Assembly: GCA_964458015.1 (NCBI GenBank)
Contig: CAYWGR010000047.1
Span: 1 to 32,586, forward strand
DNA length: 32,586 nucleotides
DNA from: CAYWGR01 sp964458015
Lineage (GTDB): Bacteria; Planctomycetota; Planctomycetia; Pirellulales; Thermoguttaceae
Direction: 5' to 3'
Made by a program: the position numbers and the translations under genes. Below are positions 16,105 through 25,107 of this stretch, piece after piece (position 1 is the first letter of the stretch; each line of letters starts with the position of its first letter). The notes beneath the pieces are model-generated. The model had not been told where the DNA came from and made no database searches. It saw only the letters and a program-made list of their open reading frames with translations.

Positions 16105-17220
16105 TCAGAACAACTCTTTGAGCTTATCGAAGAAGCTTTTCCTTATCGGACTTACATTGGTATTTTCAATTTCCGCAAGATGCCGCAACAAACCTTCGTG
16201 TTCGGGCGTCAAGCTGTGTGGCACTTCGACATACACCTGGACGTGCAAATCGCCGCGCCCATGATATCTTGGGTCGGGCATTCCCAGCCCCTTGAGCGTG
16301 ATGATTTCACCGCTTTGCGTGCCCGGGGGAATATCGATCTTTTTAGCGCCATCCAGGGTCGGCACTTCGATCTTCGCACCCAAGGCCGCCTGCGGATAGT
16401 TGATCGGCACTTGGCAGAGCAAATCCTGCCCCTTGCGTTGGAACAGCGGATGCTCGGCCACATGGATAAAGCAATAGCAATCGCCGGCCGGGCCGCCGTT
16501 CATGCTCGGTTCGCCTTCGCCCGGCAAACGCAAGCGAGTACGATCGTCAACTCCGGCGGGAATATCCACCTTGCGCGTGACTTTTTTCTGCACATATCCC
16601 GCTCCGCGGCAATCGCCGCAGGGCTGACGAATCACGCGACCTGTTCCGTGGCACGAAGGACACGTGGATTGGACCGAGAAAAATCCGCTCGATTGAACGA
16701 CGCGCCCCTTGCCGCCGCAATAGCGACATGGCTCGGCTTGCGTGCCTGGCTTGGCGCCAGTGCCATTGCAAGTTTCGCAGGCGACATGGCGCATGAAGCG
16801 AACCACTTTCGAGGTGCCGTGGGCAGCTTCCATCAAATCCAGATTTACTTCGCAACGAACGTCGGCCCCCTGCCGGGCTCGCGTGCTGCGACCGCCGCCG
16901 AAAATATCGCCGAAAATCCCGCCGCCGCCGAAGATATCGCCGAAAGCGCTGAAGATATCGGAAACATCGTGGAAATGCGGCGCGCCGCCCTCCACGCCGG
17001 CAAAACCATATCGGTCGTAGTTCGCACGTTTTTCGGGATGGCTGAGAACCTCGAATGCCTCGGCCGCTTCCTTGAACTTGCCGACCGCCTCCTCATCGCC
17101 GGGATTCCGGTCGGGGTGGAATTTCATCGCAAGCTTCCGATAGGCCTCGGAAATTTGGGCCTCGGCGGCGCTTCGTTCCACCCCCAGAACTTCATAGTAG
17201 TCGCGTTTGTCCGCCATCAT
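16105..17220 (-). CDS. dnaJ: DnaJ (Hsp40) co-chaperone
   Basis: 371 residues with the full class I layout. The J domain (about 5-70) has the essential HPD at KFHPDRNPGD. A Gly/Phe-rich stretch (FGDIFGGGGIFGDIFGG) follows. Four zinc-binding repeats are intact: CETCNGTGAKPG, CRYCGGKGRV, CPSCHGTGRV and CGDCRGAGYV. The C-terminal substrate-binding domains are complete. It delivers unfolded clients to DnaK and stimulates its ATPase. Two ATGs stand in tandem (17220 and 17217), and no ribosome binding site decides between them. A terminator-like hairpin upstream separates it from groEL1, so dnaJ-grpE-fmdB may have their own promoter in the 126-base gap. Confidence 0.96.
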   Translation of the reverse strand: MMADKRDYYEVLGVERSAAEAQISEAYRKLAMKFHPDRNPGDEEAVGKFKEAAEAFEVLSHPEKRANYDRYGFAGVEGGAPHFHDVSDIFSAFGDIFGGGGIFGDIFGGGRSTRARQGADVRCEVNLDLMEAAHGTSKVVRFMRHVACETCNGTGAKPGTQAEPCRYCGGKGRVVQSSGFFSVQSTCPSCHGTGRVIRQPCGDCRGAGYVQKKVTRKVDIPAGVDDRTRLRLPGEGEPSMNGGPAGDCYCFIHVAEHPLFQRKGQDLLCQVPINYPQAALGAKIEVPTLDGAKKIDIPPGTQSGEIITLKGLGMPDPRYHGRGDLHVQVYVEVPHSLTPEHEGLLRHLAEIENTNVSPIRKSFFDKLKELF

Positions 17221-17276
17221 TGCCGCGGCCGTTGTGGTGATCGGTTGCCGGAATACTCAATCTTAGCGTATTCAAT

Positions 17277-17313
17277 CAAGAAACGGGGCCACCCCCTTGT
17301 GCGGAGGTGGCCC
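17277..17313 (-). terminator. Probable terminator of groEL1
   Basis: GGGCCACC (17286-17293) and GGTGGCCC (17306-17313) form a perfect 8-base GC-rich stem with a 12-base loop, 34 bases after the groEL1 stop. Read on the minus strand the stem is followed by CGTTTCTTG, a short T-rich tail. Confidence 0.65.
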
Positions 17314-17346
17314 GATCATTCTCGATGAATTGTCGTTCCGCATTCG

Positions 17347-18966
17347 TTACCGAACGCTTCCCTCGACCTTCCTCTTTTTCTTATCGTCCTTGTTCAGATC
17401 GGTCACCATCGTTTCGGTCGTTAGCATCAAGCCGGAGATGCTGGCCGCGTTCTGCAAAGCCGAGCGGACCACTTTGACGGGGTCGATGATGCCCGCCTTG
17501 ACCATATCGACGTACTTCGCGGCATTGGCATCGTAGCCGAAATTGACCGGCTTCTGGCTCACTTCATCGGCGATAACCGAGCCATCGACGCCGGCGTTGT
17601 CGGCGATTTGGCGAATGGGCATCGACAAGCATCGCAGGATGATGTCAACGCCGATCTTCTCGTCGCCGCGAGCGCTGGAACGGGCCTTTTCGACCGCTTC
17701 ACGGCATCGCAACAAAGCGACGCCGCCGCCGGGCACGATGCCTTCTTCCGCCGCGGCTCGCGTGGCGTGAAGGGCGTCCTCGACCCGGGCCTTCTTCTGC
17801 TTCATCTCGGCTTCGGTGTTGGCGCCGACCGAAACCACGGCCACGCCGCCGCACAGCTTCGCCAACCGCTCTTGATACTTCTCGCGGTCATAGTCGCTGT
17901 CGGTCGTCTCGATTTGGCTGCGCAGTTGATCGCACCGGCCGCGGATGTCCGACTGCTTGCCGGCGCCACCGACGATCGTCGTGTGATCCTTGTCGATCGT
18001 GATCTTCTTGGCTTGGCCGAGTTGCTCCAGCGAAATGTTCTCAAGCTTGATGCCCAAGTCTTCGCTGATCACTTGTCCGCCGGTCAGCACGGCGATGTCG
18101 CCGAGCATGGCCTTGCGGCGGTCGCCGAAACCAGGCGCCTTTACGGCGGCGATGTTCAAAATGCCTCGCAACCGGTTTACGACCAAGGTGGTGAGAGCTT
18201 CGCCTTCAACATCCTCGGCGATAATCAACAGCGGCTTGCCGCGCTGCATGACCTTCTCCAACAATGGAATCAGGTCGCGCAGGTTGGTGATTTTCTTTTC
18301 GTGGATCAGAATCAGGGCGTCTTCCAACAAACAATCCATCTCGGTCGCACGATTGATGAAGTAGGGCGACAGATAACCCTTGTCGAACTGCATGCCCTCG
18401 ACGATTTCGTAAGTCGTATCGGCGGTTTTGCCTTCCTCGACGGTGATCACGCCGTCTTTGCCGGCTTTGTCCATCGCCTCGGCCAACAAGTTACCGATCA
18501 CGGGATCGTTATTGGCGCTGATCGAGCCTACGCTCGCCATCTCATCCTTGCTGGCGACGGGCTTGGCCATCGACTTGAGATGCTCGATGGCGGCTTCAAC
18601 CGCTTTGTCGATGCCGCGGCGGATGGCCGTCGGATTGCTTCCGGCGGCGATATTGCGAAGCCCCTCGCGGAAGATCGCCCGGGCCAACACCGTGGCCGTG
18701 GTGGTGCCGTCGCCGGCCACGTCGGACGTTTTCGACGCGACTTCGTTGACCAGCTTGGCGCCCATGTTCTCGAAGCGGTCTTCCAGCTCGATTTCCTTGC
18801 TCACGGAAACGCCGTCCTTGGTGACGGTTGGGCCGCCGAAGGATTTATCGAGAATCACGTTCCGGCCTGTCGGTCCGAGAGTCACGGCAACCACGTCGGC
18901 CAGTTTTTCCACGCCGCGAAGCATTCGCTCGCGAGCATTATGAGCATATAGAAGTTGTTTAGGCAC
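17347..18966 (-). CDS. groEL: Chaperonin GroEL, copy 1 (no Gly-Met tail)
   Basis: 539 residues with a GTG start and AAGGA about nine bases upstream. The chaperonin ATPase signature VAGDGTTTATVLARAIF is intact, as are LGPTGRNVILDKSFGGP and the C-terminal GGGVALLRC. The Gly-Gly-Met repeat tail usual in GroEL is missing; the protein ends in a Lys/Arg-rich stretch (KKKRKVEGSVR). It differs from the second GroEL in many positions, so the pair is an old duplication or separate paralogues rather than a recent copy. GroES is encoded 121 bases upstream, the normal groES-groEL order, so this copy is the groES partner by position. A heptad repeat array fills that spacer. Confidence 0.96.
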   Translation of the reverse strand: MPKQLLYAHNARERMLRGVEKLADVVAVTLGPTGRNVILDKSFGGPTVTKDGVSVSKEIELEDRFENMGAKLVNEVASKTSDVAGDGTTTATVLARAIFREGLRNIAAGSNPTAIRRGIDKAVEAAIEHLKSMAKPVASKDEMASVGSISANNDPVIGNLLAEAMDKAGKDGVITVEEGKTADTTYEIVEGMQFDKGYLSPYFINRATEMDCLLEDALILIHEKKITNLRDLIPLLEKVMQRGKPLLIIAEDVEGEALTTLVVNRLRGILNIAAVKAPGFGDRRKAMLGDIAVLTGGQVISEDLGIKLENISLEQLGQAKKITIDKDHTTIVGGAGKQSDIRGRCDQLRSQIETTDSDYDREKYQERLAKLCGGVAVVSVGANTEAEMKQKKARVEDALHATRAAAEEGIVPGGGVALLRCREAVEKARSSARGDEKIGVDIILRCLSMPIRQIADNAGVDGSVIADEVSQKPVNFGYDANAAKYVDMVKAGIIDPVKVVRSALQNAASISGLMLTTETMVTDLNKDDKKKRKVEGSVR

Positions 18967-18985
18967 TGTTGGCGTTCCTTATTAG

Positions 18986-19077
18986 GGGGCTAGAGGCTAG
19001 GGACTAGAGACTAGTGGCTGGATTGCTTCAACTCGCGTGAATTCCAATCGAGCCCCTAGTCTCTAGCCCCTAGTCCC
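18986..19077. repeat. Opposed arrays of 7-base repeats between groES and groEL1
   Basis: Left arm 18986-19020 reads GGGGCTA, GAGGCTA, GGGACTA, GAGACTA, GTGGCTG. Right arm 19050-19077 reads GAGCCCC, TAGTCTC, TAGCCCC, TAGTCCC, the reverse-complement pattern. The spacer is 29 bases. The arms can pair in more than one register and fill nearly the whole 121-base gap in the groES-groEL1 transcript. Confidence 0.85.
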
Positions 19078-19087
19078 TTCTATTTTG

Positions 19088-19387
19088 TTACTTTACAACC
19101 TTGGCCAAAATATCCGACTCGCGAACGATCTTGACCTCGCGGCCGTCGATTTCGTGTTCGGCGCCGCTGTATTTGCCGTAGATCACCTCGTCACCAACGA
19201 CGACCGAAAGCTTGCCGCGTTCGCCGCTGTCGAGCAACTTGCCGGGCCCGACGGCCAACACGATGCCGCGCTGCGGCTTTTCCTTGGCTGAATCAGGCAG
19301 CACGATACCGCCGGCCGTCATTTCTTCTGCTTGAACCGGCTCAACCACGACGCGATCATCCAAAGGCTTCAAGTTGATTTCCTTCAT
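19088..19387 (-). CDS. groES: Co-chaperonin GroES
   Basis: 99 residues, the family's standard length. LKPLDDRVVVEPVQAEEMTAGGIVLPDSAKEKPQRGIVLAVGPG contains the mobile loop (EEMTAGGIVLPD) that docks on GroEL, and VGDEVIYGKYSGAEHEIDG is the conserved roof region. It caps the GroEL cavity during folding. The ATG at 19387 has AAGGA about nine bases upstream. It lies between the two groEL genes, all three on the same strand, so one GroES may serve two GroELs. Confidence 0.96.
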   Translation of the reverse strand: MKEINLKPLDDRVVVEPVQAEEMTAGGIVLPDSAKEKPQRGIVLAVGPGKLLDSGERGKLSVVVGDEVIYGKYSGAEHEIDGREVKIVRESDILAKVVK

Positions 19388-19465
19388 CGGACGTTTTCCT
19401 TCCTCGGAAGTGTAGGATTTATGTGTTTATTGATTGTTAAAATACAACTTTGCGTTACTGGAATG

Positions 19466-19485
19466 CAAAACCGCAAGCGGTTTTG
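19466..19485 (-). terminator. Hairpin between groEL2 and groES, probable terminator or attenuator
   Basis: CAAAACCGC (19466-19474) and GCGGTTTTG (19477-19485) form a perfect palindrome 33 bases after the groEL2 stop. The stem itself ends in TTTTG on the minus strand, without a longer T run. It may stop or reduce transcription into groES. Confidence 0.5.
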
Positions 19486-19517
19486 AAATCCTCAAAGGTT
19501 TTACCATCGGGCGGGAG

Positions 19518-21218
<1,701 letters not shown>

Positions 21219-21226
21219 AGCGGATT

Positions 21227-21231
21227 CTCCT
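21227..21231 (-). promoter_or_regulatory. Ribosome binding site deciding the groEL2 GTG start
   Basis: On the minus strand AGGAG is followed by eight bases and then GTG at 21218-21216. The in-frame ATG at 21257 lies upstream of this site and has no comparable signal. Confidence 0.75.
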
Positions 21232-21320
21232 GTTGCTGGCTTAATGAACGGATTCAAGGATCACATAAGGCTACCCATCTTGCTCACAAATGGCAGCCGT
21301 ATTTTGTTTGGGCACACAGA

Positions 21321-21339
21321 GATGCAAGCGGCGTGCCAA
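21321..21339 (-). promoter_or_regulatory. Sigma-54 (RpoN) promoter upstream of groEL2
   Basis: The minus strand reads TTGGCACGCCGCTTGCA (21339-21323), matching the sigma-54 consensus YTGGCACG-N4-TTGCW at every defined position. The -24 GG (21337-21336) and -12 GC (21325-21324) are exactly ten bases apart. Transcription would start near 21312, giving a leader of about 95 bases before groEL2. No other gene start lies closer on this strand. Sigma-54 promoters need an enhancer-binding activator protein; no gene for one lies in the window. Confidence 0.8.
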
Positions 21340-21364
21340 AACCGAGAGAACAGGCCGTAAACGC

Positions 21365-21395
21365 TTGCCACTATTAGACATACGGTTATTGGCAA
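21365..21395 (-). promoter_or_regulatory. Interrupted dyad upstream of the sigma-54 promoter
   Basis: TTGCCA (21365-21370) and TGGCAA (21390-21395) are a perfect 6-base inverted repeat with a 19-base spacer, centred about 68 bases upstream of the expected start. It could be an activator site, but six bases can occur by chance. Confidence 0.3.
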
Positions 21396-21487
21396 AATTC
21401 CGGCATTCGGGAAAGACAACCCACCAGTTCTTCTTGCATGTCATTTTGGCAGGCTACTGAACCAACTACACCACCCACGAGTGGCAT

Positions 21488-22198
21488 TTAGCTGGCTGCA
21501 TACTCACTTCCAGCGTTTCGGGAGGAGTGTTTCGGCATAGGCGGATACATCCTGCGTAGTTCCTGGGCGGCCGTCGGATTATTGGCGTCCAGGTCGCGCA
21601 TCTTTTCCGTGATATAGGCAATATGCAATTCCAGAGCTTCCTGAAACGGAGCCAACTGATTCACGAAATCTGAATTGCTGGCATCCAGAATTGCCTGAAA
21701 CATGCGATTGACTTCGCTCGATTCGATTTGAACGACGATTCGCATGGCATCGGGCAGTGCATTGATCTGGTAGAGCGAAGCCTCGACTTTTTGCATTTCC
21801 TGCTCGATATTTTGCAGGGTTTTTTCCCAGGGATTGAAGTAACTGGCATCCCACCCGTTACGCCGCGCAGCAATCTTGCAAAGGGCCAGCAGATCGGCAT
21901 GTTCCTGCTCTTGGGCGGCTAATGTCTTGAAGAAAATCCTCGCTGTCGCCCAATTGGCGAAGATTCCTGCAAAAGTCAGGTAAATATGCTTTGCCCGGAG
22001 CTCCAATTCGATACAGCGGTCAACGAATTCCGGCGATTTCGACTTGATTCCTTTTGCAGAGACCGCATTTGTTACCAGCGACAAAAAAGTGTATCCCTGT
22101 CCAGCGCACAGAGCAAACAAAAACACGCGCCATCCAAAACATTGGACGGTTACAATGGGATGGACCAAGATATCGCGGTTGGTGATAGCGCCGACCAT
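21488..22198 (-). CDS. Ferritin-like / rubrerythrin-like four-helix protein
   Basis: About 236 residues. The core (about 60-200) is four helices with a possible di-iron pattern: CIELELRAKHIY, then AAQEQEHADLL (an E-x-x-H motif), then QIESSEVNRMF, then EALELHIAYI. The last helix has E-x-H spacing where E-x-x-H is expected, so iron binding is uncertain. The N-terminal 50 residues hold a hydrophobic stretch (VFLFALCAGQGYTFLSLV) that may be a membrane anchor or may not be translated. The ATG at 22198 has GGGGG five bases upstream; a TTG at 22237 is also in frame. No operon partner is seen. A role in oxygen or iron stress would suit the family, but this is inference. Confidence 0.6.
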   Translation of the reverse strand: MVGAITNRDILVHPIVTVQCFGWRVFLFALCAGQGYTFLSLVTNAVSAKGIKSKSPEFVDRCIELELRAKHIYLTFAGIFANWATARIFFKTLAAQEQEHADLLALCKIAARRNGWDASYFNPWEKTLQNIEQEMQKVEASLYQINALPDAMRIVVQIESSEVNRMFQAILDASNSDFVNQLAPFQEALELHIAYITEKMRDLDANNPTAAQELRRMYPPMPKHSSRNAGSEYAAS

Positions 22199-22241
22199 AA
22201 TGCCCCCATGAGAAAATGACTGGGTTTCTCTACTCAAATTC

Positions 22242-22247
22242 TATAAT
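22242..22247 (+). promoter_or_regulatory. Candidate -10 element for pyrB
   Basis: A perfect TATAAT stands 215 bases before pyrB. No good -35 hexamer is seen at 16-18 bases, so this is weak. The resulting leader would hold ACCCCCT (22266-22272) pairing with AGGGGGT (22328-22334). Confidence 0.25.
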
Positions 22248-22461
22248 GTAGATCCCCCAAGGCAGACCCCCTAGTGGTTCATCGCCCCAGTTCAAGCAGA
22301 TAAATTCGCAGGCAGAACAGGGGATACAGGGGGTGCGCATATTTTCCATGAAATTCCAATCCGAAGAGTAAGGCTCCAAGATATTGCGACATTTTCCACG
22401 CTTGTTAGAATCACATCAGGATATTCGACGTCCTGGCAAGCCCCCAGCAAGCGAGGTATGC

Positions 22462-23415
22462 ATGGCAACTGCGATCAATGATTTGGGCCCTGTACCAGCC
22501 CTGTGGAATCGGCGCCATCTCTTGGGCCTGGAAGACCTTTCGGCCGAGGAAATCACCCTGATTCTCGACAAGGCCGAGTATTTCAAGCAGAAAACCGCCC
22601 AGGGCGACCGCAAAATTCCGCTGCTGGTCGGCAAAACCTGCGTGAACCTGTTCTTCGAGAATTCGACCCGCACCAGGAACAGCTTTTCGCTGGCTGCTCG
22701 GCGATTGGGCGCCGATACGCTCGATTTTTCGGCCTCAACCAGCAGTTTGTCGAAGGGAGAAACCTTCATTGATACGGCCAAAAACATCGAGGCAATGGGC
22801 ATCGATCTGGTCGTCGTGCGCCATCACACGCCCGGCGCTCCGCAGTTGTTGGCCCAAAACTTGAATTGCGGGGTCATCAACGCCGGCGATGGTCCGCATG
22901 AGCATCCCACCCAAGGTCTGCTCGACATTCTGACCATTCGTCAGCGCAAAGGCCGGCTCGACGGCTTGACCGTGGCTATGGTGGGCGACATCGCACACAG
23001 CCGCACGGCTCGATCGAACATTTGGGGGCTCAAAAAACTGGGGGCCCATGTCATCGTCTGTGGGCCGTCAACCTTGGTTTCACCCCGCTGGGCCGAGTTG
23101 GGCGTCGAATTCTCTTATAGTTTAGATGCCATTTTGCCTCGCGTGGATGTGTTGAACCTGTTGCGTATCCAATTCGAGCGGCAAACGACTCGGCCGTTCC
23201 CCTCGGTTCGCGAATACGCCCATCTGTACGCCATGGACCGACACCGGCTGTCGAAGACCAAGCCCGACATTTTGATTCTCGCACCGGGCCCGATCAATCG
23301 CGGCGTCGAAATCACGCCCGATGTGGCCGACTGCCCGCATTCAGCGATTTTAGAGCAAGTCAGCAACGGCGTGGCCGTGCGCATGGCAGTGCTTTGGCTG
23401 ATCTTGGGCCGATAG
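22462..23415 (+). CDS. pyrB: Aspartate carbamoyltransferase catalytic chain
   Basis: 317 residues, the usual length. FFENSTRTRNSF holds the S-x-R-T-R carbamoyl-phosphate site, and GDGPHEHPTQGLLDILTI the H-P-T-Q motif. GDIAHSRTARSNI and APGPINRGVEI complete the aspartate-binding site. It condenses carbamoyl phosphate and aspartate, the first committed pyrimidine step. The ATG at 22462 is chosen for GAGG at 22452-22455 and because the family starts close to this residue; an ATG at 22384 is in frame. A permease of the nucleobase type follows after 24 bases. pyrI and pyrC are not in the window. Confidence 0.96.
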   Translation: MATAINDLGPVPALWNRRHLLGLEDLSAEEITLILDKAEYFKQKTAQGDRKIPLLVGKTCVNLFFENSTRTRNSFSLAARRLGADTLDFSASTSSLSKGETFIDTAKNIEAMGIDLVVVRHHTPGAPQLLAQNLNCGVINAGDGPHEHPTQGLLDILTIRQRKGRLDGLTVAMVGDIAHSRTARSNIWGLKKLGAHVIVCGPSTLVSPRWAELGVEFSYSLDAILPRVDVLNLLRIQFERQTTRPFPSVREYAHLYAMDRHRLSKTKPDILILAPGPINRGVEITPDVADCPHSAILEQVSNGVAVRMAVLWLILGR

Positions 23416-23439
23416 GGTTCCAACCAAGGAGATGCGAGG

Positions 23440-25065
23440 ATGACACGAAACGCCTGGGTGCGTTGGGGCGACCTGAACGCCTTTTTCGGTTTGATCCTCG
23501 ATAATGTAGCGGTGATGATCGTGCTGGCGGCGTTGGTAACCGGCTCGGATCCGGCCGCCCAGGGGCGTTTTTCTCGTGAATTCGTGCTGACGCAGATGAT
23601 TCCCGGCTCTGCCCTGGGCGTCGTGATCGGCGATTTGGTTTACACCTGGATGGCTATTCGCTTGGCACGCCGCACCGGGCGGTCGGACGTGACCGCCATG
23701 CCGCTGGGCTTGGATACGCCCAGCACATTCGCCGTGGGGGCGTTGGTGCTGTTGCCGGCCTTGAATACCGGCTTGAACCAACTCGGCTTGGATCACAGCC
23801 AAGCGATGGTCTTCGGTTGGCATGTTGGGGCGATGGTCCTTTTGATGATCGGCCTGTGCAAGTCGATTCTCGCGCCGTTCGGCGGAAAGATTCGTCGCTG
23901 GGTGCCTCGGGCTGGAATGTTGGGTTCCCTGGCGGGGATCGCTCTTGCATTGATTGCCTTCATGCCGCTTTGGAGCCATATTGCCGCCGTGCCCATCGTC
24001 GGCATGATCTCGCTGACGATGATTCTTGTGACCCTCGTGGCACATCAAACGTTGCCAGGCCGAATCCCAGGCGCGCTGGCGGCGGTCGTTCTGGGAGCGA
24101 TCCTTTACTTCCTCGGCGATTCCTTGTCGCAATCCTTGGGTTGGTCGATTGTTCCATCATGCGGCAGCCAATCAGCCGACGTTTGGCGTGCGCCGGATTT
24201 CCTGCCCTCCTTTACGCAAAACTGGGCGTGGTGGCAACATGTCGTCCGACAAGCGGTAAGCTATTTGCCCGTTATGCTGCCGTTCGCCGTGATGACTGTT
24301 GTCGGCGGCATCGACTGCACCGAAAGCGCCGCGGCGGCCGGCGATGAATACGATACACGTGCTATCCTCCTGACCGAAGGGCTCGCCTCGATGGCGGCAG
24401 GACTGTTCGGCGGCGTAATCCAAAACACGCCCTATATCGGACAGCCGGCCTACAAAGCCGCGGGCGGTCGCGCGGGCTATACGCTGGCCACGGCGATTTT
24501 CATCGGTCTGGCAGGGGCGTTCGGCTGGTTTCTGTATTTGTTCGAGTGGTTACCCGAGCCGGCGGCATTTCCGATTTTGGTTTTTGTCGGGCTAGAGATT
24601 ACGGCCCAATCTTTTCGTGCAACGCCCGAGCGGCATTTTCCCGCAGTGGCATTGGCCATGTTGCCGGCATTGGCCTATCTGGTCCTCATCCCATTCGACC
24701 AGGTTTTGGCGGGCAATGCACCGCCGGCACACTTGGCTGCCGTTACGCAATCCCTTCGTTGCCTGGCCAATGGGTTTGTGGTGACGAGTTTGCTTTGGGC
24801 TTCCGCACTAGCAGCCATCTTGGATGCAAAACTGATGCGCGCGGCCGGTTGTCTGAGCATTGCCGCGGTTTGCAGCTTGGTCGGCATCATCCATTCGCCG
24901 CTGCCGACGGCCATGATCGCATTACCGCAGCACATTGTACCGCTCATGTCATCCGATCCCGCCGTCCGTTGCCAGTCGCCCTATCATTGGGCCGCCGCCT
25001 ATGGCCTAGCTGCCGTAATGCTGGTTATCCTACACGGAAGCAAATCGAAGCCAACCGAGCGGTAA
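23440..25065 (+). CDS. Xanthine/uracil permease-like membrane transporter
   Basis: 541 residues, strongly hydrophobic, with about 12-14 membrane segments. SDVTAMPLGLDTPSTF near residue 85 and GGIDCTESAAAAGDEYDTRAI near residue 290 resemble the two substrate-site regions of NCS2/AzgA-type nucleobase permeases. TEGLASMAAGLFGGVIQNTPYIGQPAYKAAGGRAGYT follows the AzgA pattern closely. Together with pyrB immediately upstream (24-base gap with AAGGAG) this suggests uptake of uracil, xanthine or a related base. Other possibilities are SulP-like or unassigned permeases of the same fold. No soluble STAS domain is present. Confidence 0.7.
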   Translation: MTRNAWVRWGDLNAFFGLILDNVAVMIVLAALVTGSDPAAQGRFSREFVLTQMIPGSALGVVIGDLVYTWMAIRLARRTGRSDVTAMPLGLDTPSTFAVGALVLLPALNTGLNQLGLDHSQAMVFGWHVGAMVLLMIGLCKSILAPFGGKIRRWVPRAGMLGSLAGIALALIAFMPLWSHIAAVPIVGMISLTMILVTLVAHQTLPGRIPGALAAVVLGAILYFLGDSLSQSLGWSIVPSCGSQSADVWRAPDFLPSFTQNWAWWQHVVRQAVSYLPVMLPFAVMTVVGGIDCTESAAAAGDEYDTRAILLTEGLASMAAGLFGGVIQNTPYIGQPAYKAAGGRAGYTLATAIFIGLAGAFGWFLYLFEWLPEPAAFPILVFVGLEITAQSFRATPERHFPAVALAMLPALAYLVLIPFDQVLAGNAPPAHLAAVTQSLRCLANGFVVTSLLWASALAAILDAKLMRAAGCLSIAAVCSLVGIIHSPLPTAMIALPQHIVPLMSSDPAVRCQSPYHWAAAYGLAAVMLVILHGSKSKPTER

Positions 25066-25107
25066 CTCGTATTGATTGGCAGCCCTACCGCCCTGTGGAA
25101 TCTGGGA

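Noticed and set aside
16030..17328. A 432-codon plus-strand frame opposite dnaJ
   Set aside because: It is antisense to a complete, motif-rich dnaJ and has no recognisable protein signature.
21430..21480. A tRNA-like stretch on the minus strand (GTGTAGTTGGTTCAGTAGCCTG)
   Set aside because: It resembles a D-arm, but no anticodon stem or acceptor stem pairs, and the T-arm cannot be placed.
21219..21487. A CIRCE/HrcA operator upstream of groEL2
   Set aside because: No TTAGCACTC-N9-GAGTGCTAA or close variant is present on either strand.
22433..22449. A GG-N10-GC spacing before pyrB suggesting another sigma-54 promoter
   Set aside because: The -12 part reads CAGC rather than TTGC, and transcription would start only about two bases before the start codon.
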